Source: Prevotellaceae bacterium
GTDB lineage: Bacteria > Bacteroidota > Bacteroidia > Bacteroidales > Paludibacteraceae
Assembly: GCA_031271465.1 (NCBI GenBank)
Contig: JAISVR010000001.1
Coordinates: 62,001-126,000 of the forward strand
Length of the DNA: 64,000 nucleotides
Reading direction: 5' to 3'
The translations under genes were made by a program, and so were the position numbers. The notes beneath the pieces were generated by a model. That model saw only the letters and a list, made by a program, of their open reading frames with translations, did no database searches and had not been told where the DNA came from. Below, piece by piece: positions 55,199-64,000 of this stretch; within the stretch, counting starts at the first letter, position 1, and each line of letters starts with the position of its first letter.

Positions 55199-56551
55199 AT
55201 GAATATTGTACAAACCAACATTGATGCCGTAAATGCCACGCTTACCGTGCAGGTATCAAAAAGCGATTACGAAGAAAAAGTAGAAAATGCATTGCGTAAC
55301 TATCGCAAAAAAGCAAATATCCCCGGCTTCCGACCCGGCATGGTACCTGCAAGCTTGGTGAAAAAAATGTACGGCAAAGCCATGCTTGCCGAAGAAATAA
55401 ACCATCTTGTTTCGGACAAGCTTTACGAATACATTAAAGAAAACAAGTTGAATATGCTTGGCGAACCACTTCCAAGCGAATCGCAACCCGAAATAAATTT
55501 CGAATCGCAAGAGGAGTTTGAATTTGTATTCGACCTCGGTTTGGCTCCCGAATTTGAATTGAACCTCGATAAAAAAACAAAAGTAAAGTACTATAACATC
55601 GAGCTTACCGACGACATGGTGGACAATCAAGTAAAATCCTACACCGGTCGTTTTGGACAATATGTTCAGGAAAATACGGTAGAAGAGCGTGATGTAGTGA
55701 AAGGCAATCTGGTGGAACTTACTGCCAAAGGCAAGGAAAAAGAAGATGGCATCAAAGTAGAAGCTGCTGTGCTTTGTCCTGCATATATTAAGGTAGATGA
55801 TATCAAAAATCTGTTTGTGGGCAAAACAATCGGCGATGTGGTGAAATTCAATCCAAAAACTGCTTTTGAAAATGAAAACGAAATTGCTTCTTTACTCAAA
55901 ATCAACAAAGAAGAAGCTGCAGAAATCAATGCCGATTTTCAATTTACCATCACAGGTGTAACACGCTACAAAGAAGCAGAAATCAATCAGGAACTTTTCG
56001 ATAAAGCTTTCGGTGAAGGTGTTGTAAAATCGGAAGAAGAATTTCGTGCAAAGATTCGCGAAAATATTCAGGAAACCCTCACCGCCGATTCCGATTATAA
56101 ATTTGGCATCGATGTTCGTGCCGCATTACTCAAAAAGGTCGATGGCTTGGTATTTCCCGATGCAACGCTTAAACGCTGGCTGCAAGCTAAAAACCAACAT
56201 CTTCCGGCAGAAAGCGTAGAAGCCGATTACCCGAAAATGATTGAAGACCTGAAATGGCAACTCATTTCGGATAAAATAGGAAAAGCAAACAATTTGAAAG
56301 TAGAATTTGCCGATATTGAAAATTATGCCAAAAAGATTGCCCGCGCACAATTTGCTCAATACGGAATGCCGAATGTGCCCGACGAAATGCTGGCAAACTA
56401 TACCAACGATATGTTGAAAGATGAAAAATCGATGCGCAACATGATGTCTGCCGCATACAACGAAAAAGTAATCGAAAGCATAAAAACTACCATAAAATTG
56501 GACGAAACAGCTATCGAAATTGAGAAATTTAACGAAATGTTAAAGGATTAA
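55199..56551 (+). CDS. tig: Trigger factor
   Basis: 450 residues, the usual length. The N domain has the ribosome-docking signature NIPGFRPGMVPASLVKKMYG near 40-59. The middle FKBP-like domain is divergent, as in other Bacteroidota (about 150-250). The long helical C domain follows. It binds nascent chains at the tunnel exit. The order tig-clpP-clpX is conserved in many bacteria; clpP follows 146 bases later behind its own promoter. Confidence 0.94.
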   Translation: MNIVQTNIDAVNATLTVQVSKSDYEEKVENALRNYRKKANIPGFRPGMVPASLVKKMYGKAMLAEEINHLVSDKLYEYIKENKLNMLGEPLPSESQPEINFESQEEFEFVFDLGLAPEFELNLDKKTKVKYYNIELTDDMVDNQVKSYTGRFGQYVQENTVEERDVVKGNLVELTAKGKEKEDGIKVEAAVLCPAYIKVDDIKNLFVGKTIGDVVKFNPKTAFENENEIASLLKINKEEAAEINADFQFTITGVTRYKEAEINQELFDKAFGEGVVKSEEEFRAKIRENIQETLTADSDYKFGIDVRAALLKKVDGLVFPDATLKRWLQAKNQHLPAESVEADYPKMIEDLKWQLISDKIGKANNLKVEFADIENYAKKIARAQFAQYGMPNVPDEMLANYTNDMLKDEKSMRNMMSAAYNEKVIESIKTTIKLDETAIEIEKFNEMLKD

Positions 56552-56618
56552 GACTTATTTTTAAGATTTTTTCAGAAAAAGACTTTTACCGATTTGCATT
56601 TGCAAGCAATTTTTTATC

Positions 56619-56626
56619 TAATTTTG
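56619..56626 (+). promoter_or_regulatory. Promoter -7 box of clpP-clpX
   Basis: TAATTTTG with TTTG 22 bases upstream, 71 bases before the clpP ATG. Confidence 0.45.
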
Positions 56627-56697
56627 TTCTGCTTTTGCCGTATAGGTTAAAAGTTTTTTTTTGTCCAAAAGAATAACCTTATTTAAAAACAAATTTT

Positions 56698-57378
56698 ATG
56701 CAAAACGAATTTAGAAATTATGCCGTCAAGCATTTAGGGATGAACGGCTTGACTCTCGACCAATATAATTCTTCTCTTTCTACAAGAGGCGAATTTATTT
56801 CTCCTTATATCCTGGAAGAACGACAGCTCAATGTTACACAAATGGATGTATTTTCGCGTCTGATGATGGACAGGATTATTTTCCTTGGTTTCCCGATAGA
56901 CAGTACAACGGCAAATATCATTCAGGCACAGCTGCTTTTCCTCGATTCGTCCGACCGCGGGAAAGATATTTCCATTTATATCAACTCCCCCGGCGGATCG
57001 GTATACGATGGATTGGGCATTTACGACACCATGCAATACATAAGTTGTAAGGTAGGTACTATTTGTACCGGCATGGCAGCTTCGATGGCTTCGGTGCTGC
57101 TCGTGGCTGGCGAAAAGGGCAAACGACAAGCCTTGCCTCATTCGCGGGTGATGATACATCAGCCAAGCGGAGGAATGCGCGGACAATCGAGCGATATGGA
57201 GATTACCGTACGCGAAATTTTAAAACTCAGAAAAGAACTCTACACCATTATTGCCGAGCACTCGGGTAAATCGTACGAGCAAATTGAAGCAGACTCTGAC
57301 CGCGATTACTGGATGACCGCGCAGGAAGCTCTCGACTATGGTATGGTAGATGAAATTTTGGTACGAGACAAGAAATAA
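56698..57378 (+). CDS. clpP: ATP-dependent Clp protease proteolytic subunit
   Basis: 226 residues. Catalytic Ser is in [14 protein letters not shown] near 120-132, His in [13 protein letters not shown] near 146-158, and Asp in [17 protein letters not shown] near 198. The N terminus is about 25 residues longer than E. coli ClpP and may be processed. It forms the barrel that ClpX feeds. Confidence 0.97.
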   Translation: MQNEFRNYAVKHLGMNGLTLDQYNSSLSTRGEFISPYILEERQLNVTQMDVFSRLMMDRIIFLGFPIDSTTANIIQAQLLFLDSSDRGKDISIYINSPGGSVYDGLGIYDTMQYISCKVGTICTGMAASMASVLLVAGEKGKRQALPHSRVMIHQPSGGMRGQSSDMEITVREILKLRKELYTIIAEHSGKSYEQIEADSDRDYWMTAQEALDYGMVDEILVRDKK

Positions 57379-57382
57379 CAAT

Positions 57383-58621
57383 ATGGCAAAAGGAAATAAT
57401 CGATGTAGTTTTTGCGGACGCCCGCAAGAACAGGTGAAACTATTTATAGCCGGTAAAGATGGAGCTAATATCTGCGAAAATTGTGTAAAATCGGCAGGCG
57501 ACATCGTAAAACAAAGTGAGGGAAGCAACAAAAATAACGCTGCGTTTTCCATCGAACAAAAAGATTTACCTACACCGATAGAAATAAAAGATTTTCTCGA
57601 TCAATATGTAATCGGACAGGATGAAGCAAAAAAGTATCTTTCCGTAGCGGTATACAACCACTACAAGCGCCTTATTCAACCGCGGGGAGCCGACGAGGTA
57701 GAGATTGAAAAATCGAACATCATACTCGTAGGTCCTACCGGAACAGGAAAAACGCTGTTGGCTCGCACTATTGCACGCCGCCTGCATGTACCGTTTACCA
57801 TTGTCGACGCTACTGTGCTCACCGAAGCAGGTTATGTTGGCGAAGATATCGAAACTGTGCTCACACGCCTGTTGCAAGTGGCAGACTACGATGTAACGGC
57901 AGCCGAGCGTGGTATTGTGTTTATCGACGAAATCGACAAAATTGCCCGCAAAGGCGACAATCCTTCCATTACCCGCGATGTAAGCGGCGAAGGTGTACAG
58001 CAGGGATTACTAAAACTGCTCGAAGGTTCGATCGTTAATGTGCCGCCGGCAGGAGGCAGAAAGCATCCCGACCAGAAAATGATACCGGTAAACACACAGA
58101 ATATTCTGTTTATTTGCGGCGGGGCTTTCGAAGGCATCGACCGGAAAATAGCCCAACGCCTCAATACCCGCGTAGTAGGTTACAACGCAAGCAAGCAAAC
58201 CGACAGAATAGACCATAACAACATGTTGCAATATATCGCACCGATGGATTTAAAATCTTTTGGATTAATACCCGAGATAATTGGTCGTTTGCCTATTTTG
58301 ACCCATCTCGACCCGTTGGACAGAGATGCGTTGCGCCGAATACTTACCGAGCCTAAAAACTCCATTGTAAAACAATACATCAAACTGTTTGAAATGGATG
58401 GAGTAAAGTTGCATTTCGACGACGATGTACTCGATTATATTGTAGACAAAGCCATCGAGTTTAAACTCGGGGCACGCGGACTGCGTTCCATTGTAGAAAG
58501 TATTATTATGGACGATATGTACGAAGTACCTTCCAAGCAAATAAGCGAACTCAACATTACTAAAGAGATGGCAGAAAAGAAATTGGAAAAAATAAATCTT
58601 TCCCGTTTCGCAACAAATTAA
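57383..58621 (+). CDS. clpX: Clp protease ATP-binding subunit ClpX
   Basis: 412 residues from the ATG at 57383, 4 bases after clpP. The N-terminal zinc finger has CSFCGRP and CENC. Walker A GPTGTGKT near 116, Walker [10 protein letters not shown] near 175, the pore loop GYVGEDIE and the GARGLRSI arginine motif near 370 are present. It unfolds substrates for ClpP. The stop runs into a heptamer-like tract. Confidence 0.97.
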   Translation: MAKGNNRCSFCGRPQEQVKLFIAGKDGANICENCVKSAGDIVKQSEGSNKNNAAFSIEQKDLPTPIEIKDFLDQYVIGQDEAKKYLSVAVYNHYKRLIQPRGADEVEIEKSNIILVGPTGTGKTLLARTIARRLHVPFTIVDATVLTEAGYVGEDIETVLTRLLQVADYDVTAAERGIVFIDEIDKIARKGDNPSITRDVSGEGVQQGLLKLLEGSIVNVPPAGGRKHPDQKMIPVNTQNILFICGGAFEGIDRKIAQRLNTRVVGYNASKQTDRIDHNNMLQYIAPMDLKSFGLIPEIIGRLPILTHLDPLDRDALRRILTEPKNSIVKQYIKLFEMDGVKLHFDDDVLDYIVDKAIEFKLGARGLRSIVESIIMDDMYEVPSKQISELNITKEMAEKKLEKINLSRFATN

Positions 58622-58641
58622 ATTGATAATTGATAATAAAA
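58621..58641. repeat. Heptamer units at the clpX 3' end
   Basis: AATTGAT occurs twice, followed by AATAAAA, immediately after the clpX stop. Confidence 0.5.
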
Positions 58642-58743
58642 TTTAAAAATACAAATGGAGTAGAAATTTTGCTCCATTTTTTTGACGATTAAAAAACTTG
58701 TTTATAAATTCGTTTTTTCAAAAAAAAAACAAATTCGATTTAC

Positions 58744-60924
58744 ATGGCAAAAGTTGACATCTCAACCCCTTTGAAAAAATATTTCGGTTTCGACTCATTC
58801 AAAGGCAATCAAGAAGCGGTAATACAAAACATGTTGGCAGGCAACGATACTTTCGTGCTTATGCCCACCGGTGGCGGGAAATCTCTTTGCTATCAATTGC
58901 CTTCGCTTATTATGGAAGGTACGGCTATCGTTATCTCGCCTCTTATTGCATTGATGAAAAATCAGGTTGATGCCATGCGTAATTTCAGCGAAGACGACGG
59001 CATTGCTCATTTCATCAATTCTTCGTTGTCAAAACAAGCCATTGAACAAGTGCGCGAAGATATTCTTTCAGGCAAAACCAAATTGCTGTATGTAGCGCCC
59101 GAATCGCTCACAAAGGAAGAAAACATTGAATTTTTACGCAACATTAAAATTTCTTTCTACGCGGTAGACGAAGCACATTGTATTTCGGAATGGGGACACG
59201 ACTTCCGTCCCGAATACCGTCGTATCCGCCCGATTATCGACGAAATAGGAAAAGCTCCGCTTATTGCTCTCACCGCCACAGCTACACCAAAAGTGCAGCA
59301 CGATATTCAAAAAAACCTCGGAATGCAAGGAGCTGCGGTATTCAAATCATCGTTCAACCGAGCCAACCTGTTTTACGAAGTGCGCTCAAAAACAAACAAT
59401 GTAGATAAAGATATTATTCGCTACATAAAAAATAATTTGGGCAAATCGGGCATTATCTATTGCCTGAGCCGCAAAAAAGTGGAAGAACTTGCCGAAACAC
59501 TGAAAGTAAACGGTATTTCTGCCCTGCCTTATCACGCAGGAATCGACGGAGCTACCCGCTCCGAAAACCAAGACAAATTTCTGATGGAAGAAGTAGATGT
59601 GATTGTAGCCACCATCGCCTTCGGAATGGGAATAGACAAGCCCGATGTGCGCTTTGTTATCCACTACGACATCCCCAAAAGCTTGGAAGGATATTACCAG
59701 GAAACCGGACGCTCGGGACGCGACGGCGGCGAAGGGCACTGCCTCTCTTTTTATGCGAACAAAGACCTTCAAAAACTTGAAAAATTCATGCAAGGCAAAC
59801 CTATCGCCGAACAGGAAATAGGCAAACAATTGCTGCTCGAAACAGCAGCCTATGCCGAATCGTCGGTATGCAGACGCAAATTGCTGCTGCATTATTTCGG
59901 CGAACAATATACCGAAGAAAATTGTGGCAACTGCGATAATTGCCGTAACCCGAAAAAGCAAATAGAAGGCAAAGAATACCTCTTGGCAATACTCGAAACA
60001 GTGGTTTTATTGAAGGAAAAATTCAAAGCCGAACACATTGTAGATATATTGCGTGGCAAAGAAACTTCCGATATCAAATCGCACGAACACGATAATTTAG
60101 AACTTTTTGCGTCTTTTCCCGATGAAGACGAACGAGTGCTTCACGCTGTGATACGGCAGGCAATGCTTGCCGGATTGCTCGACAAAGATATTGAAAATTA
60201 CGGCTTACTAAAAATAACCCCCGAAGGAAGAAAATACTTGAATAACCCGAAATCGTTTATGATAACCAAAGACAACGAATTTGACGAAGAAGACGAAGAT
60301 AATCATACTCGTAATGCCTCTACCGGAGCAGCCGACGAAGTGCTGTTCTCAATGCTTAAAGACCTGCGTAAGAAACTTTCGAAAAAACTCGAAGTTCCGC
60401 CTTTTGTTATTTTTCAAGACCCCTCGCTCGAAGCCATGGCAACCAACTATCCGGTTACGATGGAAGAATTGCAAAATATACCCGGCGTAGGTGCAGGCAA
60501 GGCAAAGCGCTACGGAGAAGATTTTATCAAACTGATAAAAAACCATGTGGATGAAAATGAAATTATTCGTCCCGAAGACCTCCGCGTACGCTCGGTAGCC
60601 AACAAATCGAAATTAAAAGTATCTATTATTCAAACAATTGACCGAAAAATTGCCCTCGACGATATTGCCGAATCGAAAGGATTGGATATAAGCGAATTGC
60701 TCGACGAAATTGAAGCCATTGTATATTCGGGCACGAAGATAAACATCGACTATTTTCTGCAGCAAATTATGGACGAAGACCATATTCAGGATATATACGA
60801 CTATTTCAACGAAGCCGAAACCGATAGAATTAGCGATGCTCTTGCCGAACTCGGCGAAAACGAATTTACAGAAGAAGAAGTTAGGATGGTACGCATCAAG
60901 TTTTTGTCGGAAATGGCAAATTAA
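58744..60924 (+). CDS. recQ: ATP-dependent DNA helicase RecQ
   Basis: 726 residues: DEAH helicase core (Walker A MPTGGGKSLCYQLP near 40, DEAHCISEWGHDFRPEYRR near 142, motif VI QETGRSGRDG near 320), then the RQC zinc-binding set (CRRKLLLHYFG, CGNCDNC near 380-400), winged helix, and an HRDC domain near 545-620 (DLRKKLSKKLEVPPFVIFQDPSL). A C-terminal extension of about 100 acidic residues follows. It unwinds recombination intermediates. Confidence 0.95.
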   Translation: MAKVDISTPLKKYFGFDSFKGNQEAVIQNMLAGNDTFVLMPTGGGKSLCYQLPSLIMEGTAIVISPLIALMKNQVDAMRNFSEDDGIAHFINSSLSKQAIEQVREDILSGKTKLLYVAPESLTKEENIEFLRNIKISFYAVDEAHCISEWGHDFRPEYRRIRPIIDEIGKAPLIALTATATPKVQHDIQKNLGMQGAAVFKSSFNRANLFYEVRSKTNNVDKDIIRYIKNNLGKSGIIYCLSRKKVEELAETLKVNGISALPYHAGIDGATRSENQDKFLMEEVDVIVATIAFGMGIDKPDVRFVIHYDIPKSLEGYYQETGRSGRDGGEGHCLSFYANKDLQKLEKFMQGKPIAEQEIGKQLLLETAAYAESSVCRRKLLLHYFGEQYTEENCGNCDNCRNPKKQIEGKEYLLAILETVVLLKEKFKAEHIVDILRGKETSDIKSHEHDNLELFASFPDEDERVLHAVIRQAMLAGLLDKDIENYGLLKITPEGRKYLNNPKSFMITKDNEFDEEDEDNHTRNASTGAADEVLFSMLKDLRKKLSKKLEVPPFVIFQDPSLEAMATNYPVTMEELQNIPGVGAGKAKRYGEDFIKLIKNHVDENEIIRPEDLRVRSVANKSKLKVSIIQTIDRKIALDDIAESKGLDISELLDEIEAIVYSGTKINIDYFLQQIMDEDHIQDIYDYFNEAETDRISDALAELGENEFTEEEVRMVRIKFLSEMAN

Positions 60925-60956
60925 GGACTTTCTATTTCGTATATTATTGAAAATCA

Positions 60957-60991
60957 AAACTCTTCGAGCCGTTGCTCGAAGAGTTTTTTTT
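60957..60991. terminator. Terminator after recQ
   Basis: AAAACTCTTCGAGC pairs with GCTCGAAGAGTTTT, followed by Ts; it can work in both directions. Confidence 0.9.
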
Positions 60992-61247
60992 GCACATCAT
61001 TCAAGTTACTCCTTATATTATCATGAAATATCCGTGTTATTAACTTAAACGAAAAAAATATATATATTTTATAAGAAAAAAATATTGATAATTGTTATTA
61101 TTTGTCGGTAAAAGTGATTACTTTTGACGCGGACTTCAACCAATTAAGCAATTACATTAAAAAATCAAAATGATAAAAAGGAGGATTTTTTTTAATATAT
61201 ATTGAAACACAGCCATATATAAAAAATCTTGCCCCTATTCTGCGGGA

Positions 61248-61255
61248 GCAAAGAT
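61248..61255 (-). promoter_or_regulatory. Orphan promoter-like box, minus strand
   Basis: TATCTTTG on the minus strand with a TTG 21 bases upstream, in the 752-base gap between recQ and tRNA-Gln. No ORF follows before the recQ terminator; a short untranslated RNA is possible. The rest of the gap is AT-rich, with nothing else recognised except the hairpin at 61543. Confidence 0.35.
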
Positions 61256-61542
61256 ATATCATAGATGCAATAAATTGCAATGCAGAAAACAAAAAATTAC
61301 TGTTACTTTTTTTAATCTTCTATAATTTATAAATGCTTGAATAACCTTCAAACAACAGAAATAACAGAAGATTGCGTTTGAAAACAGTTTCTTTTTCGGC
61401 TTTTGTTAGCAAATGATGTTAGTTTTTCTTTTTCGGTATTTAATAGCACCAACCATCGCTATAATATCCAAAAACATCAAAACGAAGCGAAAAAAGCAAT
61501 TGTTAGTTAAACAAACCAATACCCTTTTTTAGAAAAGGGTGG

Positions 61543-61584
61543 CAAGTTCCGACTCCGTGGTCCTGGAGTTGGAACTTGTTTTTT
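61543..61584 (+). terminator. Strong orphan terminator hairpin
   Basis: A 14-bp stem CAAGTTCCGACTCC/GGAGTTGGAACTTG with one wobble is followed by six Ts on the plus strand. A smaller hairpin ACCCTTTT/AAAAGGGT is just upstream. No plus-strand gene ends here. Confidence 0.65.
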
Positions 61585-61613
61585 AAAATTCTTTTTACAC
61601 CTTGATTTGTCTA

Positions 61614-61657
61614 CAAAAAAAATGTCTTTGCAAGAAACTCTCTTGCAAAGACATTTT
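61614..61657. terminator. Terminator of tRNA-Gln
   Basis: AATGTCTTTGCAAGA pairs with TCTTGCAAAGACATT, with Ts on both sides; it lies 20 bases past the tRNA. Confidence 0.85.
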
Positions 61658-61676
61658 TCAACATATGGAATACATG

Positions 61677-61747
61677 TTGTCCCACCAGGATTCGAACCTA
61701 GGCTGGCTGAACCAAAATCAGATGTGCTACCACTACACCATGGGACA
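61677..61747 (-). tRNA. tRNA-Gln(TTG)
   Basis: The acceptor stem TGTCCCA pairs with TGGGACA, the anticodon loop TTTTGGT reads TTG, and the T arm has loop TTCGAAT. The discriminator is A. The first anticodon-stem pair is a mismatch (T-C). Confidence 0.92.
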
Positions 61748-61883
61748 ATCCGCATTGTGCTTTCCGTAAAAAGCGGGGGCAAAGGTAGTGTTTTTTTTTT
61801 ATCTGCAAAAAAAAAGTCTGGAAAACATCCTTTTTATACAAGAAAAGCTCAATCGACAATCGATTGAGCTTTTCTTCGCAGTA

Positions 61884-62462
61884 TTAATAGTTCGTTTTCT
61901 TTTCTTCGAAGTAGGCTTGCGGATGCAAACAGGCAGGGCATTTTTCAGGCGATTTTTTACCTGTGTACACAAAGCCACAGTTTCGGCATTGCCATACGGT
62001 TTCTTCGTCTTTTTCAAACACCTTGCTTTCTTCAAGATTTTTGAGCAATTTGAGGTAGCGTTGTTCGTGCTCGTATTCTACCTTGGCAATCATTCTATAC
62101 ATGGTTGCTATTTCTTTAAATCCTTCCGCTTCGGCAACATCGGCAAATTTCGGATAACTGAGATCCCATTCCTCATGCTCGCCCGCGGCTGCTTCTTTCA
62201 GGTTTTCAACTGTGTTGCTAATAATGCCTGCAGGATACGATGCTGTAATTTCCACCATACCGCCTTCGAGGTATTTAAACATTCTTTTGGCATGTTCTTT
62301 TTCCTGATTGGCAGTTTCTTCAAAAATAGAAGCTATTTGTTCGTAACCTTCTTTTTTTGCCACACTCGCAAAAAAGGTATAGCGATTACGCGCCTGCGAC
62401 TCTCCTGCAAATGAAGTGAGCAGATTTTTCTCGGTTTGTGTTCCTTTTACTGATTTTTCCAT
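61884..62462 (-). CDS. rbr: Rubrerythrin
   Basis: 192 residues. The four-helix diiron domain has ESQARNRYTFFA, EETANQEKEHAKRMF (EXXH) and EYEHEQRYLKLL (EXXH-like). The C-terminal rubredoxin domain has CRNCG and CPAC. It reduces hydrogen peroxide with NADH-derived electrons, a usual defence of anaerobes. Promoter TAATTTTG at 62510-62517. Confidence 0.96.
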   Translation of the reverse strand: MEKSVKGTQTEKNLLTSFAGESQARNRYTFFASVAKKEGYEQIASIFEETANQEKEHAKRMFKYLEGGMVEITASYPAGIISNTVENLKEAAAGEHEEWDLSYPKFADVAEAEGFKEIATMYRMIAKVEYEHEQRYLKLLKNLEESKVFEKDEETVWQCRNCGFVYTGKKSPEKCPACLHPQAYFEEKKTNY

Positions 62463-62509
62463 ACTGTTATTTTATTTAATTAATTAGATAAATTTCAAAA
62501 AACCGTTCG

Positions 62510-62517
62510 CAAAATTA
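62510..62517 (-). promoter_or_regulatory. Promoter -7 box of rbr
   Basis: TAATTTTG on the minus strand, 47 bases before the ATG. Confidence 0.55.
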
Positions 62518-62560
62518 CATTCTTTTTTTACTTTCTACGCTGTTTTCCCATATTAATTTC

Positions 62561-63025
62561 TCAATCACGATAGCCAAAATACAATCGTAACGACTGCCAC
62601 GAACGCACTTTTTCTCCATTTTTTTCTGCCGGAATCCAGCGCGGCATAGTGGAAATAAAGCGGCGCGCCTCATCTTCAAACACTTTATCGCCGTGAGTAA
62701 GCAGTTCTACCTGCGATATTTTGCCGTTGCGTTCTACTACAAAACGGCAAAGCAAACTGTTTTTCGTACTGTCCGAGGCATTTTGTGCCGGATTTTGTAT
62801 CATTCGCTCTTCGTAGCGTTTCAAGGAACTTACGCCGCCTCGATACTGCGCAGGCTTATCTACAACAAGCATTATCTCTTCTTCAAGAGCAAAGCGTTGT
62901 TCGGCAAGCGTATAAGCACAACCGCAATCGGGGTTTACAGGCTCTTTTTGAGCCGAAAGCAAAACCGGAAATCCACACAACAACAGAGTGGGTAAAAGAA
63001 CATTTTTCCTAAAAATCATAATCAT
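62561..63025 (-). CDS. Secreted TonB C-terminal-domain protein
   Basis: 154 residues with a signal peptide (ending LLSAQ). A TonB C-terminal-like fold covers about 70-150 (LLCRFVVERNGKISQVELLTHGDKVFEDEARRFISTMPRWIPAEKNGEKV), with the typical final strand RLYFGYRD. Being cleaved and lacking the proline-rich linker, it is unlikely to be an energising TonB. Its role is unknown. Confidence 0.72.
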   Translation of the reverse strand: MIMIFRKNVLLPTLLLCGFPVLLSAQKEPVNPDCGCAYTLAEQRFALEEEIMLVVDKPAQYRGGVSSLKRYEERMIQNPAQNASDSTKNSLLCRFVVERNGKISQVELLTHGDKVFEDEARRFISTMPRWIPAEKNGEKVRSWQSLRLYFGYRD

Positions 63026-63068
63026 AAAAAATTAAAACAGGCAAAATTAAATAATAATTGGAATTTCC

Positions 63069-63076
63069 TATCTTTG
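63069..63076 (+). promoter_or_regulatory. Promoter -7 box of gltX
   Basis: TATCTTTG, 30 bases before the ATG. Confidence 0.65.
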
Positions 63077-63106
63077 CGCCTTTAAAATTTTTAAACAATT
63101 TTCACG

Positions 63107-64000
63107 ATGACAAAAGTTCGAGTTCGTTTTGCTCCAAGTCCTACCGGGGCTTTGCATATTGGTGGAGTGCGCACCGCGTTGTACAATTATCTGTTTGCCC
63201 GCCACCACGGCGGCGATATGCTGCTGCGTATCGAAGACACCGACAGCAACCGTTTTGTTCCCGGAGCCGAAGCATACATCATAGAGTCTCTCCGCTGGTT
63301 GGGAATCGAAATTGACGAAGGTGTGGGAAAAGGCGGCAACTACGCCCCCTATCGTCAAAGCGAGCGTAAGGATATTTATCTCGAATATGTACAGCAGCTT
63401 CTCGATGCAGGCTTGGCTTATCGGGCTTTCGACACACCTGAGCAACTTGAAGCAAAACGCAACGAAGTAAAGAATTTTCAATACGATGCTTCTACGCGCT
63501 TGTTGATGCAAAATTCGCTTTCGCTGCCCAAAGAAGAAGTAAATCGCCGTATTACCGCAGGCGAAGCGTTTGTGGTGCGCATCAAAATCGAACCGAACGA
63601 AAACATCACCGTGCACGACCTTATCCGAGGCGATGTGGTGGTAAATTCGTCTATTCTCGACGACAAAGTATTGTGGAAATCTGCCGACGGATTGCCTACT
63701 TATCATTTGGCAAATATTGTAGACGACCACTTGATGCGCATCACTCATGTTATCCGAGGCGAAGAATGGTTGCCTTCCGCGCCGCTGCATGTACTGTTAT
63801 ACCGCTATTTGGGCTGGGCAGATACAATGCCGCAATTTGCCCACCTGCCGCTGCTGCTTAAACCTGAGGGCAACGGCAAGCTTAGTAAGCGCGACGGCGA
63901 CAAGTTTGGTTTTCCTGTGTTTCCTATCGAGTGGACAGACCCCGCAACGGGCGAAAAGTCGAGCGGCTATCGTGAATCGGGTTATTTCCCCGAAGCGGTG
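63107..64000 (+). CDS. gltX: Glutamyl-tRNA synthetase, 5' part
   Basis: The frame is open to the window end (298 codons of about 500). The class I signature is [14 protein letters not shown] at 7-20. [42 protein letters not shown] and the KLSKRDG motif near 263 are intact. It charges tRNA-Glu. The Bacteroidota-type insertion [25 protein letters not shown] follows KLSKR. Confidence 0.96.
   Translation, partial: MTKVRVRFAPSPTGALHIGGVRTALYNYLFARHHGGDMLLRIEDTDSNRFVPGAEAYIIESLRWLGIEIDEGVGKGGNYAPYRQSERKDIYLEYVQQLLDAGLAYRAFDTPEQLEAKRNEVKNFQYDASTRLLMQNSLSLPKEEVNRRITAGEAFVVRIKIEPNENITVHDLIRGDVVVNSSILDDKVLWKSADGLPTYHLANIVDDHLMRITHVIRGEEWLPSAPLHVLLYRYLGWADTMPQFAHLPLLLKPEGNGKLSKRDGDKFGFPVFPIEWTDPATGEKSSGYRESGYFPEAV

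Noticed and set aside
61163..61198. Mini-ORF MIKRRIFFNIY as a leader peptide
   Set aside because: No gene follows that it could regulate.
61543..61584. Integron attC site
   Set aside because: It lacks the GTTRRRY/RYYYAAC core pair and has a T6 run; a terminator fits better.
61507..61782. Open frame across tRNA-Gln
   Set aside because: It is a chance frame reading through the tRNA and its terminator.

Overview
This window comes from a Bacteroidota chromosome, most likely an anaerobic member of the Bacteroidales. Three things point there. Most genes are preceded by the Bacteroidota -7 box TAnnTTTG rather than an E. coli-type -10. Shine-Dalgarno sequences are largely absent. The gene content is typical of the phylum: a PorE-type type 9 secretion protein, a GldA-type ABC ATPase, DUF2723, DUF2851, DUF4834 and DUF6427 proteins, an OprO/P-type porin and an OmpA-TPR lipoprotein. 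A seven-gene Rnf cluster and rubrerythrin fit anaerobic life, and a PL10 pectate lyase and GH28 polygalacturonase fit plant polysaccharide degradation.

Layout. 1-6.1 kb: end of rbfA, an FtsX-type permease, a frameshifted YARHG protein and nadB on the plus strand, then a YqaA protein, a DUF6427 membrane protein and ribF on the minus strand. 6.2-11.7 kb: a CAT-anticodon tRNA, queG, rpsO, pectate lyase, porin, trpA and trpF. 11.8-15.1 kb: an ABC-F ATPase, then an AT-rich stretch with a candidate small RNA, a phage-repressor-like gene and a DUF4143 ATPase remnant. 15.1-22.7 kb: metF, an Lrp regulator, gldA, ruvB, porE, an acyltransferase, tRNA-Asn and trpC. 22.7-27.7 kb: leuS, broken into two complete reading frames by a 2.1 kb cassette (Doc remnant, RhuM-Doc protein, secreted WG-repeat protein). 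27.8-43.5 kb: an OmpA-TPR lipoprotein, a radical SAM protein, LD-carboxypeptidase, agmatine deiminase, rfbB, GH28, fabH, mnmD, a SPOR protein, folE, DUF2851, a polysaccharide deacetylase and a DUF2723 protein. 43.8-49.4 kb: rnfAEGDCB plus rseC. 49.4-54.8 kb: an exonuclease, thiD, a MaoC protein, tcdA, and a His-rich small protein with a TonB-dependent receptor. 55.2-64 kb: tig, clpP, clpX, recQ, tRNA-Gln, rubrerythrin, a TonB C-terminal-domain protein and the 5' part of gltX.

The most unusual region is the split leuS. The N half carries the HVGH motif and the whole editing domain. The C half carries KMSKS and the anticodon-binding end. Both are intact and co-directional with the inserted genes, so the cell may make a two-chain leucyl-tRNA synthetase. 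The N half also contains three 35-bp tracts built of 7-bp units that add residues at loops. The same kind of tract occurs in the porin gene and at several gene ends. Other points of interest are a 43-bp palindrome translated inside trpF, a promoter-to-terminator small RNA locus near 13.7-13.86 kb, and an attenuator-like hairpin in the leader of the His-rich/TonB-receptor pair.
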